Source: Methanobrevibacter gottschalkii DSM 11977 (GTDB lineage Archaea > Methanobacteriota > Methanobacteria > Methanobacteriales > Methanobacteriaceae). Taken from it: a DNA stretch of 64,000 bases. Position numbers and translations under genes: made by a program. Below the pieces are notes generated by a model. That model had not been told where the DNA came from. It worked only from the letters and a program-made list of their open reading frames with translations, and made no database searches. Every line of letters begins with the position of its first letter. Within the stretch, counting starts at the first letter, position 1. Below, in pieces: positions 45,168-53,208 of this stretch. The stretch spans positions 248,001-312,000 of the forward strand of contig NZ_RKRG01000003.1 of assembly GCF_003814835.1 (NCBI RefSeq), given 5' to 3'.

Positions 45168-46115
45168 ATGGTAAAGGTAAGTATTTTTGGATCAACTGGA
45201 ACAATAGGTAAAAATGTTGCATTTACATTAGCAAGAATGGATACAGTTGATGAAATTGTTATGGTTTCAAGACCTAAAAGTCTTGATAAAGTTAAAGGGG
45301 AGACTTATGATATGTATGATGCACTTGCTGCAAGGGATATTGATTGTAAGCTAATCCCCACATGCGATTTTAATGAAATTAGAGGTTCTGAAATTGTACT
45401 CATTGCTGCTGGAATTCATCGTCAGCCCGGAATGAATAGGCTTGAATTAGCTATTCCAAATGCAAAAATTGTAAGATATTATTCAAAACAAATTGCTAAA
45501 TATGCACCAGATTCAATAATCCTGGTTGCTACCAACCCTGTTGATGTTATGACAACAATTGCACTTGAAGCATCAGGATTTAATAAAATGAAAGTAATTG
45601 GTGTTGGAAACCACTTAGATTCTCTTAGATTGAAAAATTATTTCTCAAGAAAAATTAATATTAATAGTTCTGAAGTTCACACAAGGGTTGTAGGCGAACA
45701 TGGAAATCATATGGTTCCACTTTTAAGTTCAACATCCATTGGAGGTATTCCTTTGAAATATTTCGAATTTGCTAAATTGGATGTTGATGCTTTAGTTGAA
45801 CAACTTAAAAATGCTGGAAATACAATTATTTCTAAAAAAGGAGCTACTGAATATGGTCCTGCTTTTGCAATTTCAAACTTAATTTCAACCATGATAACTG
45901 ATTCTCATAAAGTTCTAACGGTTAGTTTTTACTTGGAAGGTGAAGTTGAAGGTGTTCGAAACGTTTCTTTAGGTGTTCCGGCTATTACATCTAAAAATGG
46001 AATAGAAATGATTGTTCCAATTCATATGAATGATGTTGAAAAAGAAAGTTTCATAGAAGCTGCTAATGTAGTTCGTGATACAACTTACAAAGTTAAAGAG
46101 AATCTTAATATTTAA
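45168..46115 (+). CDS. mdh: Malate dehydrogenase (LDH/MDH superfamily)
   Basis: 315 residues. Dinucleotide fold VSIFGSTGTIGKNVAFTLA; the end of strand 2 is VMVSRPKS, with Ser-Arg instead of an acidic residue, which favours NADP. The substrate loop AGIHRQPGMNRLEL holds the Arg that selects a dicarboxylate, ATNPVDVM and the catalytic His in VVGEHGNHMVPLL complete the site. It interconverts malate and oxaloacetate, feeding the incomplete citric-acid route of these methanogens. The start ATG lies shortly after a TATA-like sequence and may be leaderless. A related L-2-hydroxycarboxylate dehydrogenase activity (coenzyme M or B precursor route) is the main alternative. Confidence 0.88.
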   Translation: MVKVSIFGSTGTIGKNVAFTLARMDTVDEIVMVSRPKSLDKVKGETYDMYDALAARDIDCKLIPTCDFNEIRGSEIVLIAAGIHRQPGMNRLELAIPNAKIVRYYSKQIAKYAPDSIILVATNPVDVMTTIALEASGFNKMKVIGVGNHLDSLRLKNYFSRKININSSEVHTRVVGEHGNHMVPLLSSTSIGGIPLKYFEFAKLDVDALVEQLKNAGNTIISKKGATEYGPAFAISNLISTMITDSHKVLTVSFYLEGEVEGVRNVSLGVPAITSKNGIEMIVPIHMNDVEKESFIEAANVVRDTTYKVKENLNI

Positions 46116-46312
46116 TTTTCAGCGTATTTTGGTAAAATTTTAGATATCTTTTAATTTAGGTTTTCATTGGTTTTAAATGAAAGTTTTCTTTTTATTGGCA
46201 TAAATTAATGCATATTAGTATTTATGTCCAATAGATTTACTTATTCAATTATTTAAAAGTTATAATTCAAATCAGATAATCTTTTCATAGTAGATTTAAA
46301 AAAGGTGGATAA

Positions 46313-46756
46313 ATGAAGTTAGTTGTTCAAAGAGTTACTCATGCCAGTGTTGAAGTTAATAATGAAGTTGTTGGTGAAATTGGCAATGGGTTAATGGTGT
46401 TAGTTGGTTTTGGTGTGAATGATACTAAAAATGAGGCTGATTATCTTTCTCGTAAACTTGTAAAATTAAGAATTTTTCAAGATGAAAATGGTCGTATGAA
46501 TAAATCTGTGAAAGATATTGGAGGTAAATTACTATTAATTCCTCAATTTACTTTATATGCTTCAAATAAAAAGAATAGACCTTCTTTTCACAAAGCATTA
46601 ACTCCAGACATTGCAACTAAATTATTTGATTATTTTGCATCAAAATGTTCTGAAGAAGTTGATGTCGAAACTGGGGAATTTGGAGCATATATGAAAGTAG
46701 ATTTATTGAATAATGGTCCTGTAACAATTCTACTTGAAAAAGAAGCTGATGAATAA
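46313..46756 (+). CDS. dtd: D-aminoacyl-tRNA deacylase, bacterial type (DTD1)
   Basis: 147 residues, typical length. It begins KLVVQRVTHASVEVNNEVVG and keeps NRPSFHKAL near 88-96 and the Gly-cisPro motif in LLNNGPVTILLE. The usual SQFTLYA active-site segment reads PQFTLYA, with Pro77 for Ser. The enzyme removes D-amino acids wrongly attached to tRNA. Most archaea use the unrelated DTD2 instead, so a bacterial-type copy suggests transfer from bacteria. A strong AAGGTGGATAA site precedes the ATG. It stands alone. Confidence 0.9.
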   Translation: MKLVVQRVTHASVEVNNEVVGEIGNGLMVLVGFGVNDTKNEADYLSRKLVKLRIFQDENGRMNKSVKDIGGKLLLIPQFTLYASNKKNRPSFHKALTPDIATKLFDYFASKCSEEVDVETGEFGAYMKVDLLNNGPVTILLEKEADE

Positions 46757-46849
46757 TAACAATTTAAATACATACATATAAAAATTATAAACAAAATATT
46801 ATTATTCAATTAATGTATTAATCATCAAATATTGAATTAAGGTGATATG

Positions 46850-47992
46850 ATGACAGAATTTTCATTAAATGTTGATGAAATAAAAGAAAATGTTGAAACA
46901 ACTTTAAAAGAAGAAGAAAAGAAATTAGAAGATTCAAATATTAAAAATCAAGCTCAAGACAATGCAGTTGCAATTTTTGACGCTGATTTAAATAATCCGC
47001 AAGCAAGGGAAAAGATATTGAAACCATTAGATAATTTTGGTTTAAATGAGATGTCTAGATCTGCAGCTCATAATGAAATGTTAGCTACTAGATTTGTTGA
47101 TTTAACAAAAGGAGGTAAAGAATCGGATAATATTGGAGAAAATCTGATGGAATTAAATAGGGAAATAAAAGATTTGGATCCAAGTAAAATAAATTTTGCA
47201 AAAAAAGGTTTACTCGGAAATTTAATGAATCCTGTTAGAAAATACTTTGCTAAATATGAAAAAGCTGAAAATGCTATTTCTGATATTGTTCAGTCACTTG
47301 ACAAAAGTAGTAAAGTCCTTCAGAATGATAATACAACTCTTTTAAATGAAGAAAATTATTTAAGGGAAGTTACTAATAAACTTCTTGCAGATATTGAACT
47401 TGCAAAACAAATGGATGCCTCTATTGAAGCACAAATTCAAACTGCAGAAATTGAAGGGATTGATGAAGAAAAAATTAAATTTGTTCGTGAAGAGATTTTA
47501 TTCCCTCTTAGACAAAGAATCATGGATATGCAACAAATGATTGTTGTAAATCAACAAGGAATTGTATCTCTTAATGTAATTAGAAGAAATAATAAGGAAT
47601 TGATTCGTGGTGTTAAACGTGCGCAAAATGTAACTGTTTCAGCTTTAAGAACAGGTGTAATGGTTGCTAGTGCTCTTTACGATCAAAAAATTGTCATGGA
47701 TAAAATTAATATCATTAATTCTACAACTGAACACATTATAGAATCTACTTCACATATGCTTAAAGAACAAGGAAGTGAAATACAAAAGCACAGTGCTGAG
47801 ACTATGATTTCACCTGAAGTTCTAAAAGTTTCATTTTCCGAAGCAATTCAAGCTATTGAAGATGTAAGCACATATAAAGAACAGGCCCTTCCTAAAATGA
47901 AAGAAACAATTGTGATGTTCAGTGACCTAGCTACTGAAGGTCAAAAAGTTGTTGAAAAGATTGAAACAACTAATGAAAATTTATTAAAATAG
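46850..47992 (+). CDS. TelA-family toxic anion resistance protein
   Basis: 380 residues; the second ATG at 46850 is chosen for spacing to GGTGAT. It is almost entirely helical with long coiled-coil segments. The family signature is DPSKINFAKKGLLGNLMNPV followed by RKYFAKYEKAENAI near residues 100-135. VTVSALRTGVMVASALYDQK near 265 is also typical. TelA proteins are linked to tellurite and other toxic anions in bacteria, usually next to TerD or XpaC genes; none is nearby here. The true role is probably envelope stress. A short inverted repeat follows the stop (about 47991-48010). Confidence 0.88.
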   Translation: MTEFSLNVDEIKENVETTLKEEEKKLEDSNIKNQAQDNAVAIFDADLNNPQAREKILKPLDNFGLNEMSRSAAHNEMLATRFVDLTKGGKESDNIGENLMELNREIKDLDPSKINFAKKGLLGNLMNPVRKYFAKYEKAENAISDIVQSLDKSSKVLQNDNTTLLNEENYLREVTNKLLADIELAKQMDASIEAQIQTAEIEGIDEEKIKFVREEILFPLRQRIMDMQQMIVVNQQGIVSLNVIRRNNKELIRGVKRAQNVTVSALRTGVMVASALYDQKIVMDKINIINSTTEHIIESTSHMLKEQGSEIQKHSAETMISPEVLKVSFSEAIQAIEDVSTYKEQALPKMKETIVMFSDLATEGQKVVEKIETTNENLLK

Positions 47993-48155
47993 TGGGTTTA
48001 TAACCTACTAAATCTAATTTTTAAATATAATCTATTTTAACTAATTTTTACAGAAATTCATGTTTTAAAAAGAGTTTCTGATGTTTATTTGGGCAATATA
48101 CACCATGAATTTTACATGAAAAGTAATATTTATAACATGTTTTAAATTTATAATC

Positions 48156-48626
48156 ATGTTTAGACAGATGAGACGAATAAAACAGCAACTTACACAGGAA
48201 GAATGTATTGAAATATTAACTAATGAACCTCGTGGAGTATTAGCATTATTAGGTGATAATGAATATCCTTACACAGTTCCAATTAGTCATGTATATGCTG
48301 ATGGTAAAATTTATTTTCATGGGGCTCAAGAAGGACATAAAAATGATGCTGCTAAAAAATATCCTAAAGTTTCTTATTGTGTGATTGATAAAGGAGTTAA
48401 AAAGAAAGAAAACTGGTGGTACACATTTAAAAGTGTTATAGTTTTTGGAAAAATTAAAATTTTAACAAACAATAATGAAAAAAGGGATAGACTAACATAT
48501 CTTGGAGATAAGTTTTTCCCAACACATGAAGAAACAATTGATGAAATTAATAAATTATTGGACAGGACAGAGGTTTATGAAATCACCATTGAGCATATGA
48601 GTGGTAAATTAGTAAGGGAGAAATAA
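48156..48626 (+). CDS. Pyridoxamine-phosphate-oxidase-like flavoprotein (NimA-like)
   Basis: 156 residues of the split-barrel flavin-binding fold. MFRQMRRIKQQLTQEECIEI is followed by PRGVLALLGDNEYPYTVPIS, HVYADGKIYFHGAQEGHKND and VSYCVIDKGVKKKENWWYTF, the pattern of the Nim/FMN-binding group. Such proteins bind FMN or related flavins (F420 in some archaea) and reduce small molecules such as nitroimidazoles in vitro. The real substrate is unknown. It stands between TelA and the uracil-DNA glycosylase on the same strand with separate upstream regions. Confidence 0.85.
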   Translation: MFRQMRRIKQQLTQEECIEILTNEPRGVLALLGDNEYPYTVPISHVYADGKIYFHGAQEGHKNDAAKKYPKVSYCVIDKGVKKKENWWYTFKSVIVFGKIKILTNNNEKRDRLTYLGDKFFPTHEETIDEINKLLDRTEVYEITIEHMSGKLVREK

Positions 48627-48732
48627 TCGATGCTTTGTAATATATGAGTGTTAGGAAATTAGATAAAATTCTATAATTTAAGTAAATTTTCTGGAAAAAG
48701 TTAAAATATTATTATTGTACAAAGTATTTTTC

Positions 48733-49392
48733 ATGATTAACAATGATTGGGATTTAGCTTTAAATGATGAATTTGAAAAAGATTACTTTTTGAAAATTAA
48801 AGATTTTGTCAGTGAAGAATATAACTCAAAAACAATTTATCCTCCTTATGAGGATATATTTAATTCATTTAAATTAACTCCATTGAGTAATACAAAAGTT
48901 GTTATTTTAGGCCAGGATCCTTATCATGAGGAAGGTCAAGCTCATGGACTTGCATTTTCAACTCCGGAGGGCAGACCAATTCCCAGATCCTTAAAAAATA
49001 TTTTTAAAGAAATTAATAATGAGTATTCTTATCCAATTCCAGAGTCAGGCTGTTTGGAAAAATGGGCAAAGCAGGGTGTATTTTTATTAAATACTGTTTT
49101 AACAGTTGAAAAGGGCAATGCAAATTCTCACAGTAATTGCGGTTGGCAAACTTTTACAGATAATGTAATTAGAATATTGAATAACCAAACAAGACCTATT
49201 GTATTTTTGCTTTGGGGAAAACAGGCTGAAAAGAAAAAAGAATTAATAACAAATCCAAACCATTTAGTTCTAATTACATCTCACCCTTCTCCATTTTCAG
49301 CAAGAAGAGGTTTTTTAGGATCTAATCATTTTAAATTAGCTAATAAATTTTTAAAGGAAAATAATATTGATGAAATTAATTGGAAATTGTAA
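48733..49392 (+). CDS. ung: Uracil-DNA glycosylase, family 1
   Basis: 219 residues from the ATG at 48733; a TTG at 48715 would add six but no ribosome site supports it. The water-activating motif is VVILGQDPYHEEGQAHGLAF with Asp62. The DNA-minor-groove loop appears as SHPSPFSARRGFLGSNHF with the catalytic His. IPRSLKNIFKEINNEYSY and WAKQGVFLLNTVLTVEKG are also typical. It removes uracil from DNA. The bacterial-type family 1 enzyme is not the common archaeal type, so acquisition from bacteria is possible. Confidence 0.93.
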   Translation: MINNDWDLALNDEFEKDYFLKIKDFVSEEYNSKTIYPPYEDIFNSFKLTPLSNTKVVILGQDPYHEEGQAHGLAFSTPEGRPIPRSLKNIFKEINNEYSYPIPESGCLEKWAKQGVFLLNTVLTVEKGNANSHSNCGWQTFTDNVIRILNNQTRPIVFLLWGKQAEKKKELITNPNHLVLITSHPSPFSARRGFLGSNHFKLANKFLKENNIDEINWKL

Positions 49393-49471
49393 ATATTTTA
49401 CATCAAATATGCGTTTAGTATCAGCAATTTCCATTTCATGATTATTAATTTTAAATTAAATTGCCGTTTAA

Positions 49472-50038
49472 TTAAATTATAATTTCATAATCTGTTTTTC
49501 TATTGTCTCTCATTCTAGAATCCATATCTACTAAATCATAAACTAATGGATTAGCTATTAATATTGACCAGATTTCATAAGTCACTTGTATAAAATCATC
49601 ATTTAATTTTATATGGTTCTGGACAATTGGGCATTTGTATGGAAATTCACTTTCATCAAATATTAAATGAAATTCCCCTTTTTTATTTAAGTGCGGTATT
49701 AATGGAAATGTTCTGCATTGTATTGGTCGGATACTGCGATCACATTTTGGAGGGTTAATACATTTAACAAGATAAATTTGACCTTTCCAAGAATGAGGAT
49801 ATTTAATTTCAGATGAATCGATATAATATAACTTGTAACTATCACTATCTTCATACATTAATTCTTCACCGGGTAGAAGATATAGGGCCAAATCTTCATT
49901 ATGGTAGTCGTCTGCATCATAGACACAGCATATTTCTCCACACAATTTTCCACAGTCAAAATCAACGGGAGATACTTTATCTAGACGGTCATATATTTTT
50001 CGTATTGTTTTTTTCATTTCATCTGCAGTAATTTCCAT
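49472..50038 (-). CDS. YkgJ-type cysteine-cluster protein
   Basis: 188 residues. The cysteine pattern DFDCGKLCGEICCVYDAD near the start and KCINPPKCDRSIRPIQCRTF in the middle, followed by PLIPHL, defines the YkgJ/CxxCxxCC family (DUF/UPF0153-like). These proteins are thought to bind zinc or an Fe-S cluster; no reaction is established. It converges with the uracil-DNA glycosylase gene and lies just left of the MFS gene on the same strand, but the 90-bp gap does not suggest strict coupling. Confidence 0.75.
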   Translation of the reverse strand: MEITADEMKKTIRKIYDRLDKVSPVDFDCGKLCGEICCVYDADDYHNEDLALYLLPGEELMYEDSDSYKLYYIDSSEIKYPHSWKGQIYLVKCINPPKCDRSIRPIQCRTFPLIPHLNKKGEFHLIFDESEFPYKCPIVQNHIKLNDDFIQVTYEIWSILIANPLVYDLVDMDSRMRDNRKTDYEIII

Positions 50039-50127
50039 GTAAATTCAACTCAATTATTATATTTATTTTCTTATAATATTTGAAAATTGACCTAAAAAAG
50101 TAAAAAATTGATAGAGTTTCTATCAAT

Positions 50128-51513
50128 TCATCTTCCTGTATTAAATTTGTCACTAGATTTGATTCCAATGAGTGATGCGAAAATAGCCAGTATACATGCT
50201 GCTGTACAGATTCCGCAAATAGTTTGGGAAGCTTGTATAATCATGGTTGTATACTGTGGAGATAACTCTAAATTACCCATTATCCAAGCAAATACTAAAG
50301 TTAAAAGACCTAAACTCATGGTTTGGCCGATTGTTCTCATTGTGGCTTGTGAAGCTGATGCAGTTGGGGCATCTTTAGGTGGAACGGAGCTCATTATTGC
50401 ATTCATATTTGGAGATGAGAAAAGCCCCATACCAATACCTTGTAGAATCATAGCTATAATTACGAAATAAATTGGTGTTTCCCCATTTAAGAATGTTAAA
50501 ATTCCAAGTGCAATGGTGGCAATTGCCATTCCAGTTGCTGCCAGCTTTTGCGGATGTATTTTATCTGATAGTTTTCCGGCGTTCGGAGCCATTATTGCCA
50601 TAATGATTGGTGTGATAATCAGTATCATTCCAGACATTTGTGCATCCCAACCCCTTACATACTGTAAATGGTAATTTAGAATTGTTGTAACGACCATTAT
50701 TGCAAGATAACTGCATAATGCTGCAATATTGGATGATGTGAACTTTTTATTTTTAAATAAATTCATATTGAATACTGGGGATTTCTGTCTTAATTCATAT
50801 GCTCCAAATATCACTAATAAAATAATTCCAGTAACGGTTAATATTTTACCATTTGTTGTAATTAAAGTAGTGAATCCGTAAATGAATAATAAAATTCCAA
50901 TAGCATATATTATTGATCCAACTTTATCAATTGTATCATGCTGATATGTCTTCCATTCTTGTGGTATTTTTAATATTAATAATATTATGCATAATACTAA
51001 AAATGGAATTACAAAGTAAAACATTGCTCTCCAACCCAAGTTATGTACTAAAAACCCACAAATAACCGGTGAAAGTGATGTTGCAAGATAAACACCAGTC
51101 ACTGTAAAACCCAAAGCTTTTCCTCTGTTCTGAGGTTTAACTGCATGAACTACCATTGCCATTGCAGATACATTTAAAAATGCAACTCCTGCACCTTGAA
51201 TGATTCTAAATATTAAGAATGATTCAGTTGAAAATGCAAGACAAGCTCCAATTGAACCTAATAGGAATACAGTAATTCCTGCAAGTAGTGATTTTTTAAC
51301 ACCAAATTTTCCTGAAATTTGCCCTGCCGGAACTGTAAATACAGCAACAACAAGGAAAAATATAGTAGGCACCCAATTTTGAATAACGTTATTCATAGCA
51401 AAATCCTGTGCTATTGCTGGAACGCCTATTATTATACCATTTGATAAAAACACTGCAAAAAATGAAGTTATAAATGATACAAATATTACATATGTTTCAA
51501 ATTCAATTTTCAT
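50128..51513 (-). CDS. MFS drug-efflux transporter, DHA2-like
   Basis: 461 residues with about 14 membrane helices, the DHA2 (EmrB/QacA) layout. The first loop has GQISGKFGVKKSLLAGITVF (motif A), helix 4-5 shows RIIQGAGVAFLNVSAMAMVV, and motif C-like Gly/Pro patterns occur in TGVYLATSLSPVICGFLVHN. It likely exports drugs or toxic metabolites with proton exchange. GAGGGTAAATT precedes the ATG. The MarR-family gene lies directly upstream on the same strand (13 bp), so the two form a regulator-pump operon. Confidence 0.9.
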   Translation of the reverse strand: MKIEFETYVIFVSFITSFFAVFLSNGIIIGVPAIAQDFAMNNVIQNWVPTIFFLVVAVFTVPAGQISGKFGVKKSLLAGITVFLLGSIGACLAFSTESFLIFRIIQGAGVAFLNVSAMAMVVHAVKPQNRGKALGFTVTGVYLATSLSPVICGFLVHNLGWRAMFYFVIPFLVLCIILLILKIPQEWKTYQHDTIDKVGSIIYAIGILLFIYGFTTLITTNGKILTVTGIILLVIFGAYELRQKSPVFNMNLFKNKKFTSSNIAALCSYLAIMVVTTILNYHLQYVRGWDAQMSGMILIITPIIMAIMAPNAGKLSDKIHPQKLAATGMAIATIALGILTFLNGETPIYFVIIAMILQGIGMGLFSSPNMNAIMSSVPPKDAPTASASQATMRTIGQTMSLGLLTLVFAWIMGNLELSPQYTTMIIQASQTICGICTAACILAIFASLIGIKSSDKFNTGR

Positions 51514-51526
51514 AATTTACCCTCTA

Positions 51527-51970
51527 TTAGTTATTGTCAATAAGTTTCATACCATTAATTGCTATCTGTCTAATTTTTTCTTTTAATTCATAATCATTTT
51601 CATCAATTCCAACCTTAATTTCCCAATCAAGTGAAATTTTTCTTATTTTTGGAATTAATTCATCAGCTTTTTTTGTTGTTTTTAACATATATTTACGTCT
51701 GTTTTCAGGATTCATATTTCTAGTGATATATCCGTTGTTTTCAAGTTTTTTAAGGGATTTAGCAACATTTGCTTTACTTTCACCATAAATATTGACTAAG
51801 TCATCTTGTGAACAGTTAGGATTATCATGAATCAGCATTATATAACGTACTTCACGACCTAAATTAAGTTCCTGGATTTGTGAATTGAGGTATTTTAACT
51901 GATTTTTTGATATATTATGAATCCATCCAATTATTGGAGCATTATCAAAAACATCCGGACTTTTATCCAT
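51527..51970 (-). CDS. MarR-family transcriptional regulator
   Basis: 147 residues. The winged helix-turn-helix is CSQDDLVNIYGESKANVAKSL with the wing NGYITRNMNPENRRKYMLKT (the MarR D/N-x-R-x-R-x2 wing tip). Long helices at both ends would make the dimer. It precedes the MFS pump in one operon and probably represses it until an antibiotic or phenolic ligand binds. TAGGTGATAAAAT is the ribosome site. Two similar 14-base repeats lie just upstream of its TATA box. Confidence 0.92.
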   Translation of the reverse strand: MDKSPDVFDNAPIIGWIHNISKNQLKYLNSQIQELNLGREVRYIMLIHDNPNCSQDDLVNIYGESKANVAKSLKKLENNGYITRNMNPENRRKYMLKTTKKADELIPKIRKISLDWEIKVGIDENDYELKEKIRQIAINGMKLIDNN

Positions 51971-52002
51971 ATTTTATCACCTAAATTATTATATTCGAAT
52001 AA

Positions 52003-52043
52003 AGCAATATAAATGTTTCTAATGAAACTGTTGTTAATGAAAC
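52003..52043. promoter_or_regulatory. marR promoter with two candidate operators
   Basis: GTTTCTAATGAAAC (52015-52028) and GTTGTTAATGAAAC (52030-52043) repeat with a 15-bp step; the first is an inverted repeat (GTTTC/GAAAC). On the minus strand they sit right against ATTTATATTG (about 52003-52012), the likely TATA box of marR. Binding of MarR itself is inferred. Confidence 0.45.
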
Positions 52044-52128
52044 AATAATGTTGCCTACCAGAAAATAATTTAAAGTAATATGGTCAAATATATAACTAAT
52101 TTATAAAATGTTTTATGAGGTATGGTTT

Positions 52129-52428
52129 ATGAATAAAATTGAAATCGAATTAACCGATGAACAATTAGAAAAAGTAAAACAATTGGAAGCACAGAACATT
52201 AGTGTTGGACAAGCTATTGACATGCTTTTTGAAGTAAAGGAGAAGGCATTATTTGAAATTGAGAAAATTGAAAAATCAGGTTTGATAGATAAAGTTTCAA
52301 ATATTAATGTTAATAATAAAACTGAAAACCTGGAAGAAAATTATGGTGATTCTGAAAAAACTTATGAAATGGAAGTTCAAGACATCAAACACAGAATTAA
52401 ATGGGGTAAAGACTTCTTTAAATTCTAA
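52129..52428 (+). CDS. Small coiled-coil protein of unknown function
   Basis: 99 residues from the ATG at 52129, set by GAGG 8-9 nt upstream; the in-frame ATG at 52108 would place that site inside the gene. The sequence is acidic and helical (KIEIELTDEQLEKVKQLEAQ; SVGQAIDMLFEVKEKALFEI) with an Asn-rich middle. The first 40 residues have the look of a ribbon-helix-helix-like or dimerising region, but I would not claim DNA binding. It diverges from the MarR gene and is followed by the gene at 52481. Confidence 0.6.
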   Translation: MNKIEIELTDEQLEKVKQLEAQNISVGQAIDMLFEVKEKALFEIEKIEKSGLIDKVSNINVNNKTENLEENYGDSEKTYEMEVQDIKHRIKWGKDFFKF

Positions 52429-52480
52429 CTTTTCTTTTTTTTAAATTTTAATAGTCATTATTTAACTTCTGGGTGTAAAA

Positions 52481-53167
52481 TTGAATAGAAAGACAAAAAT
52501 AATAATTATTGCAATTTTTTTAATTATAGCAAGCATATTATTCGTTGGAAATAGATTTTTCATACCGCATTATGAAACTATTGCAGACACTGATATAGGT
52601 ACTGTAGAAGTGGCTACTTATGGAAATGCAAATGCTACAAAATGCATTGCATTAATTACTGGAATTCATCCAAGGGAAACACTGGCTATTAATCCGGAAA
52701 TTGATGCAGCAAAACAATTTGCAAATGATGATGTTAAAATAATTCATTATAAAGTCACTGTTACAAAAAATGCACAGGACTATAGTAAAGGACGTGCAAA
52801 TGGTGAAAGTCTTGTTCATAATTATGTAAATCCGAATGTTACTGCTTCTGATGCTGATGCTGTTATTATTAGTCATTCACATATTCCTGAATATGGTGAA
52901 GGATTTTATGTAGCTACTCCAGCAATGGACAATGCATCTGTTAAAATAGGTGAGAATATAAATCAATCAAGTGATTTTAATTATTATCCGGTCACCGGTA
53001 ATGAAACATACAAATCAACTTCTGCTGTGCTTGTTTCAAAACCGATTGCTGAAGCAGGTTATCCAACATTTGTATATGAAGTTCCAGAAAATGTCATGGA
53101 ATTTATTATAACTGGCAAAACAAAGGATTTATTCCAGTTAATTATTGAAAATACTTATGATAATTGA
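52481..53167 (+). CDS. Membrane-anchored extracellular protein, possibly a zinc hydrolase
   Basis: 228 residues from a TTG at 52481, chosen because GGGTG sits 5-9 nt before it and no ATG is nearby. Residues 5-24 are a hydrophobic anchor (KIIIIAIFLIIASILFVGN). Beyond it, CIALITGIHPRETLAINPEI recalls the HxxE zinc motif of M14/succinylglutamate desuccinylase-type enzymes, and DADAVIISHSHIPEYGEGFY supplies further His and Glu. PTFVYEVPENVMEF near the end is also like the catalytic Glu region of that fold. It would act outside the cell. I cannot name the substrate; a wall peptide or similar is conceivable. The assignment is tentative. Confidence 0.55.
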   Translation: MNRKTKIIIIAIFLIIASILFVGNRFFIPHYETIADTDIGTVEVATYGNANATKCIALITGIHPRETLAINPEIDAAKQFANDDVKIIHYKVTVTKNAQDYSKGRANGESLVHNYVNPNVTASDADAVIISHSHIPEYGEGFYVATPAMDNASVKIGENINQSSDFNYYPVTGNETYKSTSAVLVSKPIAEAGYPTFVYEVPENVMEFIITGKTKDLFQLIIENTYDN

Positions 53168-53208
53168 ATATATGATTTTAAAAAACAATTAAATTAGAGG
53201 TTAATTTT

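Noticed and set aside
50108-50470. Plus-strand ORF of 120 codons
   Set aside because: It lies wholly opposite the MFS transporter, whose membrane helices and motifs are convincing; the ORF is a shadow.
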